Below are positions 18,860 to 26,889 of a stretch of 64,000 bases of DNA, one piece after another. Where the stretch lies: assembly GCA_022824265.1 (NCBI GenBank), contig JAJEAG010000014.1, positions 62,001 through 126,000 of the forward strand. The letters are read 5' to 3'. The translations under genes and the position numbers were made by a program. This stretch comes from Candidatus Poribacteria bacterium. Lineage in GTDB: Bacteria; Poribacteria; WGA-4E; WGA-3G. The notes beneath the pieces were generated by a model. It was not told where the DNA came from and did no database searches. It saw only the letters and a list, made by a program, of their open reading frames with translations. Each line of letters begins with the position of its first letter. The first letter of the stretch is position 1.

Positions 18860-19738
18860 ATGTCGAAAAACCGAGAATTTAACCAGGAAATTGATATCGT
18901 GATGCGTGTGATGCGACATGCACAGGCAGCAGTCAAATCCAGGTTTATTCAGGATGTCGTCCCCAATCGTTTGACAATTGTTCAGTTCAATGCACTGCAA
19001 CATCTTCATTGGTACGGTCGTGAAAATGGCATGTATGTCAATGAATTAGGCGAGCATTTAGGTCTTGCACATAATACTGTCTCAGGTTTGGTCAATCGGC
19101 TTGAGAAGCACGGTTGGGTTGTCCGTCGGAAATGTGAAGAGGATCGGAGGCGTGCACGCATTCAACTTACTCCACAATCCGTTGCATTGTTTAAGGAACG
19201 AATTGATTATGCAGTAGATTTTTGGGATCATACTTTTGGTCAACTTTCTCCTGTGGAACAAGAGAATCTGATTGATAGTTTGAACAAGTTGAAACAGGTA
19301 ATGGCAAAGCCGGTGTGGCCAAGTTATGCACAGTTACATCCACGTGATGACGATAGCTTACGAGAAAAGTTTGAAACAGATCTTGACGAACTTGCACAAG
19401 CAAAACTGAAACTCGTTGGGATTCGTCTTATTCTCGCACAAATCGCCGAAGACCGTAATGAACATGAACTTGCCGCATACCTTAACCAAGCTGCCTCAGA
19501 GGAAATCCGACATACAAATCAGATATTCTCATTACTCGGACATGGAGAACATTTTGAAAATCTACTCTCATCCCTTATAGATGAAGACAAAGTAGTCTAC
19601 GAAGAATTGTTAGCATTACTTGATAATGCACCATGTGAAGATGAGGATGAGGAATTAACCCTACTTCGACAAATGCTTGAAGATAGTGACAGATATAAAC
19701 GTTGGTTTCGTAATGTCAAAAAACAAAAGAATCGGTGA
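18860..19738 (+). CDS. MarR-family regulator fused to a ferritin-like domain
   Basis: Residues 1-150 form a MarR winged helix: LGEHLGLAHNTVSGLVNRLE is the recognition region and EEDRRRARIQLT the wing. Residues about 165-290 are a helical extension with EEIRH (E214, E215, H218) preceded by acidic helices (DLDELAQAKLKL, ILAQIAEDRNEHE). This resembles a rubrerythrin/ferritin-like di-iron bundle, though the ligand set cannot be proved by eye. Ordinary MarR proteins are about 140-160 residues, so this 292-residue form is a fusion. It has a consensus promoter and a palindrome at its start. It might sense iron or oxidants through the bundle (inference). Confidence 0.75.
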   Translation: MSKNREFNQEIDIVMRVMRHAQAAVKSRFIQDVVPNRLTIVQFNALQHLHWYGRENGMYVNELGEHLGLAHNTVSGLVNRLEKHGWVVRRKCEEDRRRARIQLTPQSVALFKERIDYAVDFWDHTFGQLSPVEQENLIDSLNKLKQVMAKPVWPSYAQLHPRDDDSLREKFETDLDELAQAKLKLVGIRLILAQIAEDRNEHELAAYLNQAASEEIRHTNQIFSLLGHGEHFENLLSSLIDEDKVVYEELLALLDNAPCEDEDEELTLLRQMLEDSDRYKRWFRNVKKQKNR

Positions 19739-19800
19739 CTTCTATTCTATCAACGGTTAACTGGTTTCAGTTGCCAACCATTGACACAAAAGAGGAGAAC

Positions 19801-20418
19801 ATGCAGTCCCAAAGCCACGAAAGTATTCCTCCTGCTTGTAATTATGATGATGCACAATTGATTGAACAGTTTCAGCAGGGTGACACAGAAGTGTTTGATA
19901 CTCTATTTACACGTTATCAGAAACGTACCTACCGGTTAGTTCAACGTTTTGTTCCTAACCATGAAGATGCCCTTGATATAACTCAAGACGCATTCATACG
20001 GGCATACCAAGGTTTGGGTGATTTCAAGGGGCAGTGCCAGTTTTATAGTTGGCTATACCGCATCACATTCAACCTATGTATTGATTTCCTGAGAAAAAAA
20101 TCGCGATCAGAAGTGATGGTTTATGAATCTGAAGAAGGTGATGAGTTACCTATGGCAAATTTCCCTGATTTACGTTCAGATTCTCCCGCCAAAGCTGCTG
20201 TAAATAAGGAACTTAGAGTTCAGATTCGGAAGGCGATACGTCAATTACCACCGAAGCAACGACAAATCTTCATCCTACGACATTGGGATGGATTATCACT
20301 TAAAGATATCGCTGCTGTGGTCGGTAGATCTGATGGAACGGTCAAGGCACACCTATTCCATGCACATCGAAATCTACGCAAACATCTACAACCTTATTTG
20401 AAGGAGTCGGATGTATAG
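19801..20418 (+). CDS. ECF-type RNA polymerase sigma factor
   Basis: A 205-residue sigma-70 family protein. Region 2 includes DALDITQDAFIRAYQGL and FYSWLYRITFNLCIDFLRKK; region 4 includes LPPKQRQIFILRHWDGLSLKDIA and GTVKAHLFHAHRNLRKHL. There is no region 1 or 3, as in ECF sigmas. The ATG at 19801 has GAGGAG six bases upstream; the frame is open back to 19735, overlapping the marR stop. No anti-sigma gene follows: the next gene is the convergent ftsY. Co-transcription with the marR-ferritin gene suggests joint regulation. Confidence 0.88.
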   Translation: MQSQSHESIPPACNYDDAQLIEQFQQGDTEVFDTLFTRYQKRTYRLVQRFVPNHEDALDITQDAFIRAYQGLGDFKGQCQFYSWLYRITFNLCIDFLRKKSRSEVMVYESEEGDELPMANFPDLRSDSPAKAAVNKELRVQIRKAIRQLPPKQRQIFILRHWDGLSLKDIAAVVGRSDGTVKAHLFHAHRNLRKHLQPYLKESDV

Positions 20419-20485
20419 CATATATATAATTTTCCAATCGTAATTTACTTTTCTACAACTAATTTCAATCTGTGGTTTTCGTGTT

Positions 20486-20517
20486 GTAACCCACGGCAAA
20501 TCTATGCTGTGGGTTAC
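20486..20517. repeat. Hairpin between sigma factor gene and ftsY
   Basis: GTAACCCAC and GTGGGTTAC form a perfect 9-bp stem around a 14-base loop. The right arm includes the ftsY stop codon. Neither side has a T-run, so it is not a classic terminator. Confidence 0.45.
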
Positions 20518-21512
20518 ATCTCTGCGGTAGGTTCTTCTGTTGCAAAAAGTGCCTCAACAAAATCTGCCCCTTTAAAATCCCGTAAATCTTCAAGCTTCTC
20601 ACCAATTCCGATCAATTTGACTGGGGCACCAAGTTCGGCCTTTACTGCTAACACAATCCCACCTTTAGCTGTACCATCCAGTTTTGTAACGGCGACTCCG
20701 GTAATCGGCACTGCTTCATTGAATATCTTTGCCTGCATCAATGCATTCTGTCCCACAGTCCCGTCAATTACAAGTAGTACTTCATGTGGCGCACCTGTTT
20801 GTGCCTGTCCCATTACCCTTCCTATTTTTGATAGCTCGTCCATCAATGGTTTTTTGGTATGGAGTCTTCCTGCTGTATCCACAATTAGCACATCTGCTTC
20901 ACGATGCTTCGCTGCCTGAATTGCATCGTATACCACAGATGCAGGTTCCGCACTTTCTCCACCTCGTATTAGTTCTGCCTTCGCACGTTCACACCATATT
21001 GCCAATTGATCTTCTGCAGCCGCACGAAATGTATCTCCTGCAGCAACAAGAACTCGGTTTCCATTAGAATTAAATCGGCTTGCGAGTTTTCCGATTGTGG
21101 TAGTTTTACCAGCACCGTTCACACCGAGAACTAATATGGTATAAGGGGTTTCACCTTCCAAATTCAATGGAACATCTTCACCAAGTAGATTCAGAATCTC
21201 ATCTTTTATGACTGTTCCTAATTCTGAAGAATCACCCAATCCTTTTTCTTTCACGGTTTCCCTGACGTTATCCATTAATGTAAGGGTTGTGTCAACTCCT
21301 ACGTCCGCTTGAATTAGTAATTCTTCTATCTCCTCCATGAGATCTTCATCAATTTTTCTACCCGTCCGAAGCAAACTTGACAGTTCTGAGATAAAACGGT
21401 TTCGTGTCTTAGCTAAACCAGATTTTAGTCGGTTGAACCAACTATCTTTTTCACTTTCTACATCTGGTGTAACTGGTGTTTTATCACCACTTTTAAATAA
21501 GTTTCTTAGCAT
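20514..21512 (-). CDS. ftsY: Signal recognition particle receptor FtsY
   Basis: Docks SRP-ribosome complexes at the membrane. The 332-residue protein has a short charged N-terminus, the helical N domain and the NG GTPase: GVNGAGKTTT (130-139), AAGDTFRAAA, DTAGRLH (212-218), TKLDGTAKGG (276-285) and GIGEKLEDLRDF. All GTPase motifs are intact. It is convergent with the sigma factor gene, with an overlapping hairpin at its stop codon. Confidence 0.95.
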   Translation of the reverse strand: MLRNLFKSGDKTPVTPDVESEKDSWFNRLKSGLAKTRNRFISELSSLLRTGRKIDEDLMEEIEELLIQADVGVDTTLTLMDNVRETVKEKGLGDSSELGTVIKDEILNLLGEDVPLNLEGETPYTILVLGVNGAGKTTTIGKLASRFNSNGNRVLVAAGDTFRAAAEDQLAIWCERAKAELIRGGESAEPASVVYDAIQAAKHREADVLIVDTAGRLHTKKPLMDELSKIGRVMGQAQTGAPHEVLLVIDGTVGQNALMQAKIFNEAVPITGVAVTKLDGTAKGGIVLAVKAELGAPVKLIGIGEKLEDLRDFKGADFVEALFATEEPTAEM

Positions 21513-21584
21513 TCATTTCTCCTTAATTCTATAGTCAAAATAGATTCTATAACAACTTCTCTAACGCAATACCCAAACTATAAA

Positions 21585-23009
21585 CTAATCATAATCAAAA
21601 TTTGTCCGATATTCTCCTAAAACAACGATTCCACCAACATAAAATAGAATTGACAGAGGTATTAAAATCCAAATTGTCAATAATCCTTTCAACGATACCA
21701 AACCGATCCCCATTACAGTGGACAGTAGAATAGATTTGAAAACAAAAGCTATTTCTGTGAGTTTGGTTATGTGTTTTGATATATAGACAAATCCAGTGAT
21801 TAATAGAAACACTTCACTTATAGCCATTGCAACGGCTGCTCCGACATGACTGAAGCGCGGTATTAGGATCAGGTTCAAACCGATATTTAGAAGCATTGTC
21901 GTTCCCATTAGAATAGTAAATACACGGCGTTTATCTGCAGCACGTAGCATTGTCAAGACAACGGTAGTTAAGAAAATCATACCTCCTGATACGCTCAACC
22001 ATTGCATTGCATCAGCAATCTTTTCAATGGTATCTGACGTATATGTAGTAGAGAACAACAAGTGTGTAATCTCGTGGGAAAGGGTCGCAAGTCCAACTGT
22101 CAAGGGCACCGAACATATTACCATCCATCTCATTCCAAATGTATATGTTGAGGATAATCTATCACGTTCATTTTCATAGGCACGAGAAAGCACTGGAAAC
22201 ATTGCCCCCATCATAAATGCCCCGGGTAATGTCGTGAAGGCATTGACAAATGTATACGGTAAACCATACCACGTATTTGCAACGACACCATACGGACTAA
22301 GTTTTGACAACATAATGGCATCAACTCGAAAATAGACGAGGTGGAATAGGTTGCCTACTGCGAACGGAAGTGCCTGTTGCATAAGTACTTTGATCACTTC
22401 ACGACTGGGTTTAAAACGAAGCGATGTGAAACGGAATTTAGTGAATGCAATATTCAACAACAGGTTTATCCCACTTGCAATGAGTGCCACTTGACATACG
22501 TTTACAAGGTCATAGCCATGTAAAATTGCAACTCCCCCGACAATACAAAATATTGCTCGTTCTATTACTACCGTCAATGCCTCATATTTCATATCTTCGT
22601 GTGCGCGGAAGACACATCTGTATAGTTGTGCAATAGAATTGACAATTTCTGATAATCCTAAATACACTATCATTGTCACGATTATTGCGGTATATCCAAG
22701 GAATATTCCACTCATAATCATGAGCGCGTAAGCCACAACCGACATAATCAGACGGACAAGAAGCGCATTGCCAAGATAGTGGCGCGTTTGTTGCAACTGT
22801 AGTGTCATTTCCCGAATCAACGGGTTCTGTATTCCAAGTTCGGTCAGACTTGCAATGAGATTTGTCAAAGCGATTGCAACAAAATAACCTCCTAAGTCGT
22901 TTTCCGTAAAAAACTTGGGCATTAGCCAGAGAGTTACTACAAGTGAACCGAGGCGACCAATAAGGTGTGCACTAAACAGTGTAGATGTGTTTTCAAAGAT
23001 ACGGTTCAT
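21585..23009 (-). CDS. Oligosaccharide flippase (MOP superfamily, Wzx-like)
   Basis: A 474-residue integral membrane protein with about 12-14 hydrophobic segments. Its N-terminus TLFSAHLIGRLGSLVVTLWL, the GIQNPLIREM stretch and the AHEDMKYEAL segment are typical of polysaccharide/lipid-linked-sugar flippases. It would move a lipid-linked glycan across the inner membrane. No glycosyltransferases are adjacent, so the substrate is open. It follows tsaB on the same strand after 67 bases. Confidence 0.8.
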   Translation of the reverse strand: MNRIFENTSTLFSAHLIGRLGSLVVTLWLMPKFFTENDLGGYFVAIALTNLIASLTELGIQNPLIREMTLQLQQTRHYLGNALLVRLIMSVVAYALMIMSGIFLGYTAIIVTMIVYLGLSEIVNSIAQLYRCVFRAHEDMKYEALTVVIERAIFCIVGGVAILHGYDLVNVCQVALIASGINLLLNIAFTKFRFTSLRFKPSREVIKVLMQQALPFAVGNLFHLVYFRVDAIMLSKLSPYGVVANTWYGLPYTFVNAFTTLPGAFMMGAMFPVLSRAYENERDRLSSTYTFGMRWMVICSVPLTVGLATLSHEITHLLFSTTYTSDTIEKIADAMQWLSVSGGMIFLTTVVLTMLRAADKRRVFTILMGTTMLLNIGLNLILIPRFSHVGAAVAMAISEVFLLITGFVYISKHITKLTEIAFVFKSILLSTVMGIGLVSLKGLLTIWILIPLSILFYVGGIVVLGEYRTNFDYD

Positions 23010-23076
23010 TTCATGGAAGGTAAATAGAAGGTTGGTAAGTCATAGAATTCAGTTTTGTGTGACCAGATGTCATAAG

Positions 23077-23757
23077 TTAGTACAATCCAATTCTAACATA
23101 GTTCGGCACTAAATTCCAATAACTATCGGTATCACCTTGTTTCATACGTTGCGCGCCGAGTCTCGCAATTGAGGCACCACGCGGAACATTGAAGATAGCA
23201 TCCGCGAAGTTGACTGTTTCACCAAGTTGGTTACGAACTGTATGTCCGTAGGTCGCGAGACCATCCCCAACGAAGATGGTTGTTGGATTCTGAGATATAT
23301 GTTTATTGAGTTCGTTAAGGAAAGCGTCAATAGGTAAGCAGAGATCATCAGTAAGACGATGCCATTCAGTACCACCATGGAAAACACTTCCATAAATTTC
23401 ACTACGCCGCGCGTCAAGGATAGGACAGACAATGCCATCTGTCCACCGTAGATTATATGCGATCGCTTCTAAGGTTGAAATGCCTACGATTGGTTTATCA
23501 ACTGCGTAGCACAGAGACTTCGCTGTTGCGATACCTATACGGATACCCGTGAACGACCCAGGTCCGATTCCGATAGCACATCCATCCAAGGTATCAGGTG
23601 TAATATCACCCCATTTTAGGACGGTGTCAATTGCTGGCATGAGTCTGGAGGAGTGTGCTTGGACTATATTAAGGGTATGTTCTGCAACAATGTTCTCGCC
23701 ATCTATCAGGGCTACACTACCGATGGGAGTTGAGGTGTCAATTCCTAAGATTTTCAT
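23077..23757 (-). CDS. tsaB: tRNA threonylcarbamoyladenosine synthesis protein TsaB
   Basis: Partner of TsaD in the t6A modification of ANN-decoding tRNAs. In 226 residues it shows ILGIDTSTPIGSVAL, the conserved HSSRLMPAID and the family hallmark IGIGPGSFTGIRIGIATAK, then GISTLEAIA. Its ATG overlaps the stop of the restriction-enzyme gene (ATGA), so this widely essential gene lies translationally coupled behind a restriction-modification pair, an odd context. Confidence 0.93.
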   Translation of the reverse strand: MKILGIDTSTPIGSVALIDGENIVAEHTLNIVQAHSSRLMPAIDTVLKWGDITPDTLDGCAIGIGPGSFTGIRIGIATAKSLCYAVDKPIVGISTLEAIAYNLRWTDGIVCPILDARRSEIYGSVFHGGTEWHRLTDDLCLPIDAFLNELNKHISQNPTTIFVGDGLATYGHTVRNQLGETVNFADAIFNVPRGASIARLGAQRMKQGDTDSYWNLVPNYVRIGLY

Positions 23758-24746
23758 TCAAGGTCAAGTAGTAATTCTGAGTCGGATTTGTCATTAAACA
23801 TAGTCTCTTGCAATACTATCTCTGGGGTTACAGAATCTTGAACATCATCAGAAAGAATGATTGATAATATTTTCTCTAACGTTTTTTCAAGGTCACCGGC
23901 AAAAGGTTTACAAGGAATTGATAATGTCTTTAATACATGTTCAAACCTCTTGTATCCGTCTTTAGTTTGTAATTCAACCCAGAGGATACCATCTTTTTCC
24001 ATCTGTTGTTTGTTAGTTTCAGAAAGTTTGTTAGCAACAAGAACACGACTTCCACGAGCAAACACTGCATCTGCACTTTCAGGATTGCCCTTTCCCATCA
24101 ATTTTACTTCGCAAGGATAATCCTTGCCGGTTTCGTCAAACAGATAAAAATCAGATTCACGTTCAGATTCCGGAAGATTCCTCTGATCAAAGCACTTTTT
24201 CGGTACTTGAAAAAGTGCACAAAGCGTTATCATCAAAGGTTTTTCTACTTGTTTCCCAGACGTACTCCATAACGCTCCCCGGAGGGCAGATCGTTTGACA
24301 GCGAGGGTATTGATGACAATTAAACTCTCATTGATATTTAAAGCAACACTGACATCTCTAAATTTTATTGTGAGTGCTACATCAAGATCGTCTTGGTCAG
24401 TCAAACCGTTAATGGCATTATATAGTGTATTATAATGTTCAAGTGAGGCTTCCAATACGATTTGCTTCCTTGCGGAATTGTATGTATTTGTAATCGTTTT
24501 CTTATTCAGTCCTGAGTGAATGGCAATTTCTTCAGGTCTATATAAATCCGAATTGAGAAATTCCTTTTTGTACCAGTCAACCGTTACAGATTTATTATCC
24601 AACTTTGCACAAGCAACACGTTTGAAAAAGTCAACGGCATATTGCAAGAACTCAGCGTTAATCAATGCCAGAACTTCGGAACGATAATCCTCTCCTGCAA
24701 AAAGTTTACGAATGATGTTTTTTATAACTGCACCAGTAACAGTCAT
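23754..24746 (-). CDS. Type II restriction endonuclease, CfrBI-like
   Basis: A 330-residue protein with a helical N-terminal part and a C-terminal PD-(D/E)xK-like core. The block SDFYLFDETGKDYPCEVKLM (around 198-217) supplies D199 or D204, E213 and K215. The following GKGNPESADAVFARGSRVLV fits the RE_CfrBI family, whose prototype is reported to cut CCWWGG. It overlaps the upstream methyltransferase gene by ATGA, as expected for a type II pair. The family call is from remembered motifs; the site specificity is not derived from this sequence. Confidence 0.75.
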   Translation of the reverse strand: MTVTGAVIKNIIRKLFAGEDYRSEVLALINAEFLQYAVDFFKRVACAKLDNKSVTVDWYKKEFLNSDLYRPEEIAIHSGLNKKTITNTYNSARKQIVLEASLEHYNTLYNAINGLTDQDDLDVALTIKFRDVSVALNINESLIVINTLAVKRSALRGALWSTSGKQVEKPLMITLCALFQVPKKCFDQRNLPESERESDFYLFDETGKDYPCEVKLMGKGNPESADAVFARGSRVLVANKLSETNKQQMEKDGILWVELQTKDGYKRFEHVLKTLSIPCKPFAGDLEKTLEKILSIILSDDVQDSVTPEIVLQETMFNDKSDSELLLDLE

Positions 24747-26143
24747 AGTTTTTGGGACTCCTCCACTATGTTTGACTTCAATTCAGAAAGCGAAAGGATC
24801 CGAGGGTTTATACCAGAAAATAGCGAAGTATCGAGCATTTGTCTTGCACGTTCGACGTATTCTGCTTCTTTTTCACATAAGAAAAAGTATCTCTCATGCA
24901 GTAGAGCGACGTGTCCGACTGTTCCGCTACCACCAAACGGATCAAAAACAAGGTCACCTATGAAAGAATAATATTGAATAACGCGCGCAGCTAATTCAGG
25001 CGGAAAAACCGCTGGATGCACTTTGTCTGTTGCTGGATTGATTTGCCAAATATTAGTTTTTTCGTACTCACCCAGAACTTTGCTTGCAGCAATAGTTTCA
25101 TTATCATACTGTCGAAGATTCCAATCGATCAACTTGTCTGATTTTTTACGATAAACCATTACACTTTCAGTAACTGAATTTGCTTTATATCCGAGGGGTT
25201 TACGATGTTGGAAAAAACCGCCATTTCTGTTTTTCGCGGCGTATTCTGGTTTCATCCAAACGATGTCGTCAATAAACTCCCATCCAATTTTAGTCAGGCG
25301 AGGATGAATATCGTAAGGAATTGCATACCTTTTGCTGGAATGCGCGCGACTAATTCGCGGAACGATAACAGGTGACGTATTTAGTACAAAGAACCTTCCC
25401 TCTTTGGTAATTCTGTGTGTTTCTGTGAAAACATCTGTTAGAAAGTCAAGATATGCCTTATAGCTTGGGAAAATTGTATAGTCGCGTGCATTGTAATAAG
25501 GTGGTGAAGTAAAAGTCAAATGTATGGATTCATCCGGAATAACTTTTAACACATCTTGGACATCTGCACATACCATTACATTTTTAAGTGTGTCAGGACT
25601 AGTTGGATGATTTAGTGTTTTAGAAGTATCCGTGTGGTTATGTTGCTGTAGTTCTCTTGCTATTTGTTCCTGAATCAATTCATTGGGATGTTCTGCCAGC
25701 GATGCTAATGCTGTTTTCACTTCTCGGTGTTCTTTGAAATAAAGCAAACCTCGCACCGCCTGCAATACAACTTTTGGATCAGTGTCAGTTGTAAATCGTG
25801 TCAAAATTGAGATTGCATTTTCGGTTTTGAGTCTACCGATTGCAGAAACTGCTTCACGGCGAGCAAGGGAATTTTTCTCAGTTTCGGCAAATTTGATGAG
25901 TTTCTTTAAATAACGTTCATCTTTTAACTTTCCGACGTTTTTTATAGCGAGGCATCGAATTTTTGGATTGGAGTGATTAAGTAGTGGGACAAACAAATTC
26001 CCTTCAAAATTATCCGGTAATTTGCCGATGTTTTTAAGTGTAAACAGCAACTGTTGTTCCTCGTTAGTCGGAGCAAGAGCAGTCTTAAAAAACGGAGAAT
26101 TGTGTTTTAATTTTTCATGTTCAATATCGGTTTTGGTTAACAT
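24743..26143 (-). CDS. DNA methyltransferase with N-terminal HEAT repeats
   Basis: A 466-residue protein. The C-terminal two-thirds is a beta-class DNA methyltransferase: catalytic TSPPY (212-216) comes before the SAM-binding DPFGGSGT (401-408), and TSPPY is typical of N4-cytosine enzymes. Residues about 45-165 are HEAT-like helical repeats (PLLNHSNPKIRCLAIKNVGK, then SLARREAVSAIGRL, DPKVVLQAVRGLL). Usual type II methyltransferases of this class lack such a domain. It should protect host DNA from the overlapping CfrBI-like enzyme. The leader has its own promoter (26188-26215) and an inverted repeat at 26169-26185. Confidence 0.82.
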   Translation of the reverse strand: MLTKTDIEHEKLKHNSPFFKTALAPTNEEQQLLFTLKNIGKLPDNFEGNLFVPLLNHSNPKIRCLAIKNVGKLKDERYLKKLIKFAETEKNSLARREAVSAIGRLKTENAISILTRFTTDTDPKVVLQAVRGLLYFKEHREVKTALASLAEHPNELIQEQIARELQQHNHTDTSKTLNHPTSPDTLKNVMVCADVQDVLKVIPDESIHLTFTSPPYYNARDYTIFPSYKAYLDFLTDVFTETHRITKEGRFFVLNTSPVIVPRISRAHSSKRYAIPYDIHPRLTKIGWEFIDDIVWMKPEYAAKNRNGGFFQHRKPLGYKANSVTESVMVYRKKSDKLIDWNLRQYDNETIAASKVLGEYEKTNIWQINPATDKVHPAVFPPELAARVIQYYSFIGDLVFDPFGGSGTVGHVALLHERYFFLCEKEAEYVERARQMLDTSLFSGINPRILSLSELKSNIVEESQKL

Positions 26144-26168
26144 TTTTTAGGAAAACTCCTTATGTAGA

Positions 26169-26185
26169 AAAAGTTCACAACTTTT
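26169..26185. promoter_or_regulatory. Inverted repeat in the restriction-modification leader
   Basis: AAAAGTT-CAC-AACTTTT is a perfect 7-bp inverted repeat just downstream of the leftward -10 box, near the expected transcription start. It may be an operator for the R-M genes; no C-protein gene is seen. Confidence 0.4.
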
Positions 26186-26187
26186 CT

Positions 26188-26215
26188 ATAATAAGAATTT
26201 ACATACATGTGACAA
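26188..26215 (-). promoter_or_regulatory. Promoter of the restriction-modification genes
   Basis: On the minus strand TTGTCA (26210-26215) and TATTAT (26188-26193) lie 16 bases apart, about 45 bases before the methyltransferase ATG at 26143. Confidence 0.5.
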
Positions 26216-26233
26216 GGGGAGTTAGAATTATAT

Positions 26234-26262
26234 TTGCAAAAAAAATAGAGATGTGTTATCAT
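26234..26262 (+). promoter_or_regulatory. Promoter of the tRNA-Ala gene
   Basis: TTGCAA (26234-26239) and TATCAT (26257-26262) are 17 bases apart, ending 9 bases before the tRNA. Confidence 0.5.
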
Positions 26263-26271
26263 TAAGAAAGT

Positions 26272-26347
<76 letters not shown>

Positions 26348-26350
26348 TTT

Positions 26351-26851
26351 TTATTGCGGTGTCCGATCCGATTGTTCTTCAGTAGGAATTGGGATGTCGC
26401 TCTTCTTTTGTTTAGTTGCTTTGTCATTCTGCGTTTTTGCTATTCTCCGCGGTAAACCGTTATCCAAAATACCTAAAACCGTCAAATGTAATTGTGCTCG
26501 GGGAGATATCGTCTGTATTAATGCTTCTTCAGCTTTATCTATCTGAGTCTGTATTGCTTTCCTTTTCAAACGACTTTTCTTCAACTTTTCCCGAATCTCA
26601 TTATCTCCAATAAGCGAATCTTTAACAAGCCGATTAAATGTCTTCAAGTCATTGATTGCTTGTGAATGTTTTTGACGTTTTAGTTTCCACATTGCATCAA
26701 TTTGGACTTTCTGTTCCTTTGTTACACCAAGATCAGATAATGTGATTCCTTCTTTAATTCCATCATCGTTTTTCTGTGCCGATACCAATATACTACAGAG
26801 TGCAACGCAACCACATATCTGTATTAAACGGATTATCCACTTCTTCTTCAT
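26351..26851 (-). CDS. Exported Spy/CpxP-like helical protein
   Basis: About 166 residues starting MKKKWIIRLIQICGCVALCS with cleavage expected near VSA-QKN. The mature part is charged and helical: LTxxQ-like VTKEQKVQIDAM and a later ISPRAQLHLTVL match the two half-motifs of the Spy/CpxP/heavy-metal-resistance fold. Likely a periplasmic chaperone-like protein. The start at 26851 follows GAAGGTGG; the frame is open upstream into korB but without a site. It is last in the kor cluster. Confidence 0.65.
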   Translation of the reverse strand: MKKKWIIRLIQICGCVALCSILVSAQKNDDGIKEGITLSDLGVTKEQKVQIDAMWKLKRQKHSQAINDLKTFNRLVKDSLIGDNEIREKLKKSRLKRKAIQTQIDKAEEALIQTISPRAQLHLTVLGILDNGLPRRIAKTQNDKATKQKKSDIPIPTEEQSDRTPQ

Positions 26852-26889
26852 CGTTTCCACCTTCGTTAAAGAAAGCAATACAGTTTTAG

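Noticed and set aside
20486-20517. Terminator for the sigma factor gene or ftsY
   Set aside because: Perfect stem, but no T-run on either strand; kept only as a hairpin.
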